64,000 nucleotides of DNA from Mixophyes australis (lineage: Eukaryota > Chordata > Amphibia > Anura > Limnodynastidae). Positions 36,280 to 46,080 of this stretch are shown here, in pieces (positions within the stretch are counted from its first letter, which is position 1; each line of letters starts with the position of its first letter). Made by a program: the position numbers and the translations under genes. The notes under the pieces were generated by a model. That model was not told the origin of the DNA. It made no database searches and saw only the letters and a list, made by a program, of their open reading frames with translations. Where the stretch lies: assembly GCA_036250195.1 (NCBI GenBank), contig JAVHZZ010000003.1:37857835-37921834 (forward strand), given 5' to 3'.

Positions 36280-38060
36280 AAACACCAAAAAGCTTCCCTC
36301 TTCCCTCCTCCCTTTGCACTGAATGTCGGGTGTGACGTCATCACGTCACGCCTGACAGTCAGTGAGGAGCAGCACAGAAAGGACCCAGCAAGAAGACAGA
36401 AGAAAAGAAAATAGATGAAAAAAGCCAATACCAAGTTAACTAAAGGAACGAGGGAAAGGGGAGGAAAGCAGAAAGGCAGAGTGTGAGAAGGAAGGGGGGA
36501 GCAGCATGGCACAGTGAGATGAAGAAGGGTGGGAGCAGCATGGCACAATGTGATGAAGAAAGGGGGAGCAGCATGGCACGGTGAGATGAAGAAGGGTGGG
36601 AGCAGGATGGCACAGTATGATGAAGAAGGGGGGAGCAGCATGGCACAGTGTGATGAAGGGGGGCAGCATGGCACAGTGTGATGAAGGGGGGCAGCATGGC
36701 ACAGTGAGATGAAGAAGGGTGGGAGCAGCATGGCACAGTGTGATGAAGGGGGGCAGCATGGCACAGTGAGATGAAGAAGGGTGGGAGCAGCATGGCACAG
36801 TGTGATGAAGGGGGGCAGCATGGCACAGTGAGATGAAGAAGGGTGGGAGCAGCATGGCACAGTGTGATGAAGGGGGGCAGCATGGCACAGTGAGATGATG
36901 AAGGGGGGAGCAGCATGGCACAGTGTGATGAAGAAGGGTGGGAGCAGCATGGCACAGTGAGATGAAGAAGGGTGGGAGCAGCATGGCACAGTGTGATGAA
37001 GAAGGGTGGGAGCAGCATGGCACAGTGTGATGAAGAAGGGTGGGAGCAGCATGGCACAGTGTGATGAAGGGGGGGGGCAGCATGGCACAGTGTGATGAAG
37101 AAGGGTGGGAGCAGCATGGCACAGTGTGATGAAGGGGGGGGGGCAGCATGGCACAGTGTGATGAAGGGGGGAGCAGCATGGCACAGTGAGATGAAGGGGG
37201 GGGCAGCATGGCACAGTGTGATGAAGGGGGGAGCAGCATGGCACAGTGTGATGAAGAAAAGGGGAGCATGGCACAGTGTGATGAAGAAAAGGGTAGCAGC
37301 ATGGCACAGTGAGATGAAGAAGGGTGGGAGCAGGATGGCACAGTATGATGAAGAAGGGGGAGCAGCATGGCACAGTGTGATGAAGGGGGGGGCAGCATGG
37401 CACAGTGTGATGAAGGGGGGGGGCAGCATGGCACAGTGTGATGAAGGGGGGAGCAGCATGGCACAGTGAGATGAAGGGGGGGGCAGCATGGCACAGTGTG
37501 ATGAAGGGGGGAGCAGCATGGCACAGTGTGATGAAGGGGGGGGGCAGCATGGCACAGTGTGATGAAGGGGGGGCAGCATGGTACAGTGTGATGAAGGGGG
37601 GCAGCATGGCACAGTGAGATGAAGAAGGGTGGGAGCAGGATGGCACAGTGTGATGAAGAAGGGGGAGCAGCATGGCACAGTGTGATGAAGGGGGGGGGCA
37701 ACATGGCACAGTGTGATGAAGGGGGGGGCAGCATGGCACAGTGTGATGAAGGGGGGGGGGCAGCATGGCACAGTGTGATGAAGAAGAAGGGGGACAACAT
37801 GGCACAGTGTCATAAAGAAGAAGGGGGAGCCACATGGCACAGTGTGATGAAGGGGGGGCAGCATGGCACAGTGAGATGAAGAAGGAGGGCAGCATGCCAC
37901 AGTGTGATGAATGGGGCCAGGTGAAGGGGGGAAAAGCAGCATGGGGGGCATATGGTGGCACAGGGGGCTTGTGGCAATGAGGTCTCTTTATTAAATGTGA
38001 AAATGAATTATTTAATGGCAATGATGGTTGCGGGAAATAGGTATATTTATGAAATGTAAA
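36280..38060 (+). mobile_element. Non-autonomous repeat with expanded tandem array (copy A)
   Basis: Order of parts: a pyrimidine-rich strip (CCCTCTTCCCTCCTCC), an imperfect palindrome around TGACGTCATCACGTCA (about 36325-36362), a purine-rich leader, a large tandem array, then TTTATTAAATG...GCTGGGGCTG sequence. The same order is found at 38.9-40.1 and 56.2-57.7 kb. No coding capacity. The termini of this copy are not clear. Confidence 0.6.
36483..37915 (+). repeat. 1.4-kb tandem array, units of about 28-36 bp
   Basis: About 45 copies built on GCAGCATGGCACAGTG plus TGATGAAG, with variable G runs and an optional GAAGGGTGGGA block. Higher-order groups of units repeat. All three minus-strand frames, and parts of the plus strand, stay open because the unit has no stop in them. 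The ORFs of up to 586 codons are therefore by-products of the array, not genes. Confidence 0.95.
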
Positions 38061-38880
38061 TAATATTTATTGCTGGGGCTGTTTTGAGGTCAGATTTCTA
38101 TTACACCACTGGTCCCAGGATATCATCCTTTACAATGTTACGGCTTCCTAGTAACTGTCATAAGCTTTTAGAAGTAGCAGGAGAGGTCTTCACCTATAGC
38201 TGCCGCCTTCCTGCACAGTTGGATGCATTGACAGGTGCTTGGATGCCCTCAGGACTTAACTCAATGTAGTGAAAGCTTTTGAGTAGGAATCAGTAGCACA
38301 GAGATAGGAGAAATGGGGCAAAGAACCCACCCCCCACATCCACTCAAGAAGCAACAATAATTTAATTACAACCGTGCGCCCCGGCTGCCTGTCACTAGCC
38401 AGGATGCAGCGGCTGTATGAGGCGTCAAGGTTGCCCTGGCCTACACAACCAAAATCAGTCTTTAACCATTAAAAAACATGCAGTACAATGCTTATCTCAC
38501 TGCTGTATCCAGTGGAGGAGGGTTCAAAGGGCTACATATAGTCTCTTCATAGTACTTCACAATCACTGTGGAGGAAACTGTTGAAGTGGGGATAAAAAAA
38601 GTCATAAATGGCCAAGCTACCCATCCCACCACTCCACATGCCTTCAAACCTAACTAAATGCCCCTTACATCCACACCAGCTGCTTTTGTCCCCATTCTTC
38701 TGTCTCCCCTGTATCACACTGTGCCCTCCATTATGTTGCTCTTCCTCCCCTTCACTTGTCTCTCCTATTTAACAATGTGCCCTCCATGCTGCTTTTGCTC
38801 CCCTTTCTGTCTCCCCTGGTTCACATTCCCTTCTCTTACCTTTCTGTTGCTTTATTTCTTATGGATTCTTCTCTTCTTCT
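38061..38880. other. Intergenic, nothing recognised
   Basis: Pyrimidine-rich towards the right end (38640-38900), which leads into copy B of the array-bearing family. Confidence 0.4.
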
Positions 38881-40080
38881 GTCTTTACTCGTCGCCTCTC
38901 TCTGCACTCTTCATATAAAATGTCAGGCATAATGACGTCATGCCCGACATTCAGTGTGAGCGCAGTAGTGAGAAGGGGAGAAGGGAGGGAGCCGGACCCC
39001 TGTTACGCCGCGGGGAAGGAGTTAAAAATAAAGACCTTTCTTCCGGGTATTGTCTATGGTGCCCCGTATGCCTGTGGGGCCCTCGGGCAGTTGCCCAGTG
39101 TGCCCATGCAGAAAGACAGCCCTGGGGGGGAGTACCTGTACTAAACTATGTGGGGCTGCCTGTTTTAAACTATGTGGGGGGGGGCTGCCTATTCTAAACT
39201 ATGGGGGGGCTGCCTATGTTACACTATGGGGGGCTGGCTATATTAAATTATAGGGGGGCTGCATATATTAAACTACAGGGGGGCTGCCTATACTTTACTA
39301 TAGGGAGAGGGTGGTGTCTATACTAAACTATAGGAAGTGAGAGGGGAGCTGCCATACAAGACTATATTGAGGGGTGGGGGCTGCTATACAAAACTATAGG
39401 GAGGTGAGCCTGCTATAATGTGGGAGGGAATGATATGAGGCAAGGGAGAGGGGCTGTCTTAATAGCACTTCGGTGGGAGGTAGGCTATTAATATAATGGT
39501 GGAATTTAGGTCGGGGCTAAATATTTAATGGGTGCTATTTTATTTGTGGAATGATGGTGGGGCAATTTAATTTATTGGTGGGGCCTATTAAATTAAGATG
39601 GAGTGACAGGACCTTTAAATCAATGCTGAGGTGGTTTGGTGCTAATAATGAAATGTGGGCTGAGTTTAGGGAGAAGGACTATTTATTAAATGTAAATATT
39701 AATTATTTAATGCTGGGGATGGTTGTGGGAAATGGTTATATTAAATTTAAATGCTATTAATTTATTGCTGGGGCTGTGTGTAGGGAGGGAAATAGGTTTA
39801 TTTATTAAATGGGAATACCGTTACTTTTATGTCAGGGCCGGTTGGAGTGAAATAGATCTATTTATCAAATGTGAGTACTATTATTTTAACATTGGGATTG
39901 GAGGGAGGCCTAATTATTAAATGTGTGTGCTATTGATTTAATGCTGGGGCTGGTTGGAGCTTTCTAAATTTCATTTACATTTTTTTTTTCCAAATAGGGC
40001 ATCCAACATTCCAGGATCCAGACAAGCAGCAACTGATCTAAAAAAAAACAGCAGCCGCAGGTGGTGAAAGTGATAAGAAC
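38881..40080 (+). mobile_element. Non-autonomous repeat with degenerate array (copy B)
   Basis: Same layout as copy A: pyrimidine strip, the palindrome ATGTCAGGCATAATGACGTC continuing ATGCCCGACAT (38920-38950), a tandem block, then TTTATTAAATG-type units (39670-39960). Here the tandem unit is about 30 bp, GGGGGGCTGCCTATNTTAAA CTAT, at 39125-39420. The unit differs from copies A and C, so each copy amplified a different segment. Confidence 0.55.
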
Positions 40081-40098
40081 AGGTAGGGGAGAGCAGGA

Positions 40099-40201
40099 CA
40101 GTCTACCAACTGTCCTGAATCTGGTGGGACAGTACTGAATTTGGATGACTGTCTTGCTTATTCAGGATTTGGTCCGACTACAAGGACAGTTGGTAGGTAT
40201 G
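40099..40201. mobile_element. Short MITE with CTACCAACTGTCC inverted ends
   Basis: CTACCAACTGTCCT at 40103 faces AGGACAGTTGGTAG ending at 40196. The body repeats the GGGACAGT motif and is about 100 bp long. It is similar in style to the CATACTTGCCAACT MITE at 8800-9364. Confidence 0.7.
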
Positions 40202-40982
40202 TCCTGCTTCCCACTGTACTGCTCGTGAAGGCAGAGCTGCGTGCAACTAACTTTGTTTAAAATGTATCTAAAATTATAACCCTTCAGTCTTAAGTGCCCT
40301 ATGCCCCCCAGAGCCGTATTCCAGCTCTGGTGATACTTTAGTGGTTCTTGCATGGATCCCATTGCCTCCTTCTACCTTGCACTCGTCCCATTCTCAGATC
40401 ACTTTGTTGAACATATGACCAGACCCCATTGCACTGGTGATATCATTAATCCTTCCTCCTTTGTACTTACTATATCACCAGAAAACCTTGGAATAGCTCT
40501 CCCCTGCAATATACCATTGTCTGCCATCACTCCCTGCACTGTTATTAATTCAAACAACCACCAATCACTGGGCACATTTAGGGCTCATACACAATTGTTA
40601 CAAAAAAAGTAATTCCTTGTAGATACTTGCAAAATTTCTTCTTTGTGATGATCACACTGGATAGCCATTTATTATAAGGATTATTTGAATGCCTTTTTTG
40701 AAGCACACAGTACACATATTCATATATTATATAGAGAAATTTGACTCGTAGTTTGCATCTCAGGACATCAGGGAAGGATGTAACAGTGGGGTGAGGTGCT
40801 CATATGCTGCTCTGACAGACTGATCAAATACAATTGTGCCAACATGTTTCATAATAGTTACAAAGATATGTTTCTATGAAGGGAATTTTGTAAGGATGTG
40901 TTAGTAGCAACTGAACAAGTTTAAGCACAGAGACATAAACCAGTCACAGATAATGTAAAAGGATTCATATATTTGTATAGCA

Positions 40983-41203
40983 CAGGACTGGCAACATTTT
41001 CCCTGCATGGCTTTAGAGATGGCCCACGGGGTCTTAAGTCATCACATCCAGGTTTTCCTAAATGTTACCATGACTAACTTCCAGTAGTTCTAAATCACGC
41101 CTACTTTTATGTTGGCCACACCTCTAGTTGACTTGGTCCCACCCACATGAGGCCACTTTAGGAATTTTTTCCAGGGCCACTTTAAGTTTCCAATCCGCCC
41201 CTG
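40983..41203. mobile_element. hAT-type MITE candidate
   Basis: The left end is CAGGACTGGCAAC; the reverse complement of the right end is CAGGGGCGGATTGGAAAC, a classic hAT MITE terminus. Flanking 8-mers are only partly alike. No coding capacity. Confidence 0.5.
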
Positions 41204-41204
41204 T

Positions 41205-41375
41205 GTACACCCCTTCTTGGGGAATGCCTCTGCTGCAAGTATCGGACAGTCCCTGCTGGGCGAAGCTTACCGGGGCAATGATTTTTCAGCCCTCCCTCTC
41301 ACATAAATATTTACGAGTCCCCTGGTATGATTCAGAAGTGCAGCATTACTGCACAGATGTAACTCTTTCCAAGGA
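41205..41375 (+). repeat. Interspersed repeat, copy 1 of a related pair
   Basis: CTTGGGGAATGCCTCTGCTG and onward to GAGTCCCCTGGTATGATTCA is clearly similar to 55815-55985. The family is not recognised. Confidence 0.6.
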
Positions 41376-41385
41376 CATGCATCAT

Positions 41386-41709
41386 TTAACATTGTGCCCT
41401 CTCATCATCTTTTAAATGTCTACTAATGCCGCCGTCCGTAGTTGTCCACTGTTGTCTTAATGAAGGATTTTGTAAATCTGCCACCGGTGCACTTCCTTTC
41501 TCCAATTCAATTCTAAAAATAATTAACCATACTTTATGGTTCTCTAACTCCATCACATAGCATAAATCACCATCCATCATATCTCCATTTATACATGTAT
41601 TTTTTGCCAGGTCCAAAATCTGTCCTGTTAATTTCTCAGGATGTGGACTTTCAATTGCATTGTAAAGACATGTTTTGGACAACCAAATCTGCATCATTGT
41701 ATTATACAT
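41386..41709 (-). other. Unrecognised 107-codon ORF
   Basis: An open minus-strand frame beginning MYNTMMQIWLSKTCLYNAIE. It has a coding-like amino-acid mix but no motif I recognise. It lies between an interspersed repeat and a TIR element. It may be a remnant of a transposon gene or chance. There is no splice or promoter evidence. Confidence 0.2.
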
Positions 41710-41719
41710 AATTACATGT

Positions 41720-42434
41720 TGTCAGGCTTCGAGGATAACTGGAGACTTCAGATACTCAGACACCACAAACTGGTATTGGCGACACTGAACTAGCAGGTGT
41801 GTAGTCTAACGTACCCCTGTTGTTCACCAGGGACCCCCGCAAGGAGGGATGGGCTTAGCTGCACAGGGTACGCAGGTTGCGGTCCTACTAGCCAGTTACC
41901 AGTGTAGTGATAGAGAGTGGTCAACCAGTCCGGGTCAAAAGCCAATCTGGAATGCACAGTACCAAAGATCCACAGAGAAGTCAGGCAGACCAAGGTCGCA
42001 GAAACAGGATATGGTCTGAATCCAGGAGAATGGTCGACAAGATGGGTCACAACAAGCGCAATAAACACGATCCAGAAGAGAAGTCAGGGAAGCTGGGCCA
42101 GAACCAAAACAGGAGCAGGAAACAAGCAATAAACGCTGGAGAACAGGGGACCTGATACAATGGCACCCTAATGGTGCCAGAGCAGGGTTTAAATAGAGAC
42201 AGGCCACCAGGGATAGGAGGAGGAAAATGGGGCGCTCAGACACGCTGACCGCTGAATAGAGGAAGCGTCCCATTGCCTAGCAATGGGACAAGTCAGTGCG
42301 CACGTGCCCGACAGCGCGAGGACAGCACGCTGTGTTCCTGTTGCTTAGCAGCAGATGCCCCCGACTGAGTCTATCAGGTCACTGTCCCTGCATAACAGCG
42401 GAACAGCAGGGTCGGCGCCTAACACGTTTGGGAA
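41720..42434. mobile_element. Non-autonomous element with TGTYAGGC ends
   Basis: TGTCAGGCTTCGAGG at the left and TGTTAGGCGCCGACC (reverse complement of the right end) are inverted termini with 11 of 15 matches. The body (AGTCCGGGTCAAAAGCCAATC...) is GC-rich and non-coding. Both strands show random ORFs only. Superfamily unknown. Confidence 0.5.
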
Positions 42435-42950
42435 CGGTGACTATTGGTTTATTTGAACTATCTCTTTTACATATTTCTTACATGTCACTAGAGATGCTCA
42501 CTGCTCCCCGTGTTTTGGTTTTGGTTCCGGATCTGGATTAACTTTGTGTTTTGGTTTTGGTTTTAGTTTTGGCCAAACTGCTCTTGCGTGTTTTGGTTTT
42601 GGTTCTGTTTTTTTTTAAAAAAAAAAAAATGCTAAAATATGCTAAAATCACATCATTTTGCTCTTTTTTTGTTCCTACATTATTATTAACCTCAATAACA
42701 CTAATTTCCAGTCATTTCCAGTCAATTTTGACCACCTCACAGGTCACAATATTATTTTCATACACTTTCAGACAAAGACTACAGCAAGCACAAACACACG
42801 GCAGTTCACAGGAGATCTAGGAAAACATTGCCACACAGCAGTGGCAGAAACAAAAAAAACAAAAAAAAAAGTGGTGCCACCTTTGTGGCTGAAGTGCTTG
42901 GTTTGTTCAGGCCCCCACAAAACAAGCTACCAATAGATTAGCTGCCTTAA

Positions 42951-43345
42951 GCCCAACAGAGGCAGGATGATACATATGTCCAGTTTAAAGAACAGCTAAG
43001 AGACCTCAGAAAACAAATGGGTGTGTCACCGGACCCTGCAAACGAAGATTTGGAAGATGAAGACGAGGAGATCGCCATCATCTTGAGCACAAGGCCGGTA
43101 CAGTGAGACTGCGAATGGCTCATTAAATCAGTTATGGTTCCTTTGATCGCTCCACCCGTTACTTGGATGACTGTGGTAATTCTACAGCTAATACATGGTG
43201 ACAAGCGCTGACCCCCCGGGATGCGTGCATTTATCAGACGGAGATCAATCCGGGGTGCCCCGGCGGGTTGGAGATGGTGAACCCAGTGAAAAAGAAAGTA
43301 TGTGGTCACACGTACGAGAGAGAAGCAATTGAAAACAAACTTCAT
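42951..43345 (+). pseudogene. NSMCE2: Chimeric retrocopy: NSMCE2-like coding fragments flanking an 18S rRNA block
   Basis: NSMCE2 (MMS21) is the SUMO E3 ligase of the SMC5/6 complex. Codons from 42954 read QRQDDTYVQFKEQLRDLRKQ and continue MGVSPDPANEDLEDEDEEIA to IILST. From 43271 the text resumes as EMVNPVKKKVCGHTYEREAI. KVCGHTY is the start of the SP-RING (zf-Nse) motif, and both blocks are in the order and spacing expected of NSMCE2, except that roughly ten residues between them are replaced by 18S rRNA sequence. No introns are seen inside either block. It stops before most zinc ligands, so it cannot make an active ligase. The whole lies inside the left end of the hAT element. Confidence 0.7.
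43093..43270 (+). rRNA. 18S rRNA fragment (5' domain), embedded and non-functional
   Basis: GGCCGGTACAGTGAGACTGC, then GAATGGCTCATTAAATCAGT, TATGGTTCC, TACTTGGATGACTGTGGTAA, GCTAATACATGG and GATGCGTGCATTTATCAGAC follow one another exactly as in the 5' domain of vertebrate 18S rRNA (roughly nt 65-240 by recollection). Substitutions relative to the conserved sequence (GTGAGACT for GTGAAACT, TACAGC for TAGAGC) show it is an old copy. It begins and ends within NSMCE2-like sequence. It is a fragment, not an rDNA unit. Confidence 0.88.
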
Positions 43346-43384
43346 CCTACCACCATATTAATTCAACTCCGCAGGAAACCACCA

Positions 43385-45850
43385 TTACAAAAGTCTCTGT
43401 AACATAAATGTCAAAAACAAAAATGTAAAAAAAAATGCTTTTGCTGTTTTGTTTTGTTTTTAAAAAACACATCTAAAAATAAAGGTGAAAACTTGCTGTT
43501 GAAAAACATAAAATTGGCAACATGTCATTGTCATCATCCTCACCCTCATCAGTGTGTACATCATCACTCAATAGTAATTAATCCCGGCTGGAATCCACTA
43601 TTACAGAAGTCTCTGTACTTTGATCTAAATGCCAGTAAAGGCCTTACTCGTGGAATTTGTAGTTAATTTTACGACAGAGATGTCACGATTTTTGGGCAAT
43701 TCTTTCAGACCAGACCAACTGTCAAAATGTTCTACTGAATCATCTGCATCATCCTTGGGTCTCTTAGAAAAGCTTAGTTTTTCCTAGCAGCAGGAGCTGG
43801 AGAAACGGAAGTAGGGGACGCCGTCGTGTCAGGTACCACTTGAGCTGTCAAGTTGATCACCAGAAGCTCATTGCATTACTTATGATCCTGGACAGTGGGA
43901 AATAATGAGAAGACATAGCTCTTAAACCTAGGATCAAGCATAGTCGCCAAAATGTAGTGATAAGATTTCCAGAAGTTGATAACTTTGATCCTGGTGAAGC
44001 AATTAAAGTACTTCATCTACAAGAGACATACTTAGTGTAATTTCTTTGTTTTATCTACTCCTTCAATTTTTCAAGGTGCTTTTCCAAAAGTCTAATCAAG
44101 AGAATCACTTTGCTCAAGCTATCAGTTCACAGGTGACTACTTCGAATCATTTCAGCACCTTGCACAACACAGAAAGTATTGGACTAAAATACATTTCCCC
44201 TCCTTTCCCAATGTCATAGCTTGTGGAGTAAGCGTGGATGGCTTTCGCTGTTCCTACTTTCTCACAAGCATATAAAGTGTACAATTCTACCTTGTTACCA
44301 CCTCTTGCTTCAGTTGGTGGCAGGGCAAAATAAATTCTTCTTGCAGCTGCTGCAATTTCCTACATGCTGTTGCAGAATGCTGAAAATGTCCCAAAATTTT
44401 AGGGCCACAGACAGCATCTCCTGCACGTCCCTGCAATTTTTCAAAAAGCTCTGTACCACCATAATATGTGTGAACAAAACAGGGAATATGATGGATTTCA
44501 CCCAGCTGTAATGCTCTCACAATATTGGTGGCGTTATCATAAATTACATATCCTCAGAAGATTCCAAACGGGATAAGCCATGTTGCAATGACATCCCTTA
44601 GTTTTTCAAACAGGTTGTCATTGATATGCCTCTTAGTGAAGCCGCCGATACACAGAGTAGCCTGCCTCTGAATAATCTGGCGTTGTTGGGTACATGCTGC
44701 TGCTGTTCCTGCTGCTGAAGGCAATTCACCAACCCAGTGGGCTGTCACAGTCATATAATCTTTAGTTTGCCCAGTTCCGCTTGTCCCCATATCTGTGGTT
44801 AAGTGTACAGTGGGTAGAATGGCATTTTGTAGCTCAATAATTATGTTTTATGGAACCTTCTGGTAGAGGTGAGGAATAGCTTTTCTAGTAAAATGGGGCC
44901 ATGATAGAATTTTATAACAGGGGCACGGGACCTCAATTTACTGTCTAAAACCAACTGCATTAATTGTGGATATTGGATGCAGATCTAATACTAGCATAGT
45001 ATCACGGTAGCTAAGTGGTTAGCACTTCTGCCTCACAATGCTGGGGTCATGAGTTCAATTCCCAACCACGGCTTTATCTGTGTAGAATTTGTATGTTCTC
45101 CCCGTGTTTGTGTGGGTTTCCTCCAGGTGCTCTGGTTTCCTCTCACACTCATAAAACATACTAGTAGGTTAATTGGCTGCTATCAAATTGTATAGTGTGT
45201 GTTTTTGTTAGGGGAATTTAGACTGTAAGCTCCAATGGGGCAGGGACTGATGTGAGTGAGTTCTCTGTACAGCGCTGCGTAATTAGTTGCGCTATATAAA
45301 TAAATGGTGATGATAATGATGATAGTCGCCATGGAGTCAGTGATCCGCTTTGCGACTGGGTGACAGCTTTCATACTTGCTTTCTCTTGCAAAGGATTGTT
45401 TAACAGTCAATTGTTGTAAAATACTAGTAGTCTTCTTCTTGGCCTACTTCTGGGATGAAGCAGTACCAGGAATAACACTCAAGAATTCTTCAGAGTAATC
45501 CTGGATAAGGGAGAAGTCACCTAGCCTAAGCAACTTGGATGCAGCACTAACTCCGATCACTAGTTAGGATATTGATGAGTAAGGTGTTGTCGGTGTGGCT
45601 TTACAAAAGCTACAAATGGCTAGACAACTGTTGTCAGGATTGGGTAAAAATAATTGCACACATAAGAGGTGGATTTTTTGGTCTTATGCCCAGGCATGAC
45701 AATGACCTTCTTCTCATCACTGGCAAGAACACTGCTTTCACTGGTGCAGGACTTACACGAATTTCAATATCCTCATCAACATCCTCATTAGCGCCATCAT
45801 CAGCTACACAAATATCCCCTTTATCCTGTTGCAAATACAAAGTGGTATCC
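43385..45850 (-). pseudogene. hAT transposase remnant, left arm
   Basis: Minus-strand text runs from an acidic N-terminal part (ADDGANEDVDEDIEIRVSPA, near 45800) through KQSFARESKYESCHPVAKRI (near 45370) and the catalytic-domain blocks TTDMGTSGTGQTKDYMTVTA (44790-44730) and DNATNIVRALQLGEIHHIPC (44540-44480). The hAT hallmark MLDPRFK lies near 43930. Stops and frameshifts break it, a SINE sits in it at 44999-45325, and no C-terminal dimerisation motif was found. It pairs by sequence with the plus-strand arm to the right. Confidence 0.8.
44999..45325 (+). mobile_element. tRNA-derived SINE with L2-like tail (copy 2), inside the hAT transposase
   Basis: Same structure as the copy at 7466-7782: A-box-like TAAGTGGTTAGCAC, B-box-like GAGTTCAATTCC, central GTTCTCCCCGTGTTTGTGTG, tail GCGCTATATAAATAAATGGT and (GAT)n. 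It splits the minus-strand transposase between ...RITDSMA and LVLDLHPIST. ATAGT flanks both sides as a short target duplication. Confidence 0.85.
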
Positions 45851-46080
45851 TACATTTGTGTATCACTGACACTAAGAGGCATTCCGATGACAACCTTTTT
45901 GAAAACGAAGGGATGTCATTGCAACGTGGCTTATCCTGCTTGAACTCTCATAAGGATATGTAATTTCTGATAACGCCACCAATATTGTTAGAGCATTACA
46001 GCAGGGAGAATTCCATCGAGTAGGTTGTGTGTTGGAGAGCTCCTGCAGACCCAGAATAGTACATTCATTTTATCCAGCAA

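Noticed and set aside
36261..38021. ORFs of 586, 503 and 454 codons on the minus strand, and shorter ones on the plus strand
   Set aside because: They are translations of a tandem array with no stops in its unit; all frames are open at once and no domain is present.
43093..43270. A functional rDNA unit
   Set aside because: Only about 180 nt of 18S, with substitutions at highly conserved positions, flanked by mRNA-like sequence.
42947..43345. 132-codon minus-strand ORF over the NSMCE2/18S chimera
   Set aside because: Antisense shadow; the recognisable NSMCE2 and 18S sequences are on the plus strand.
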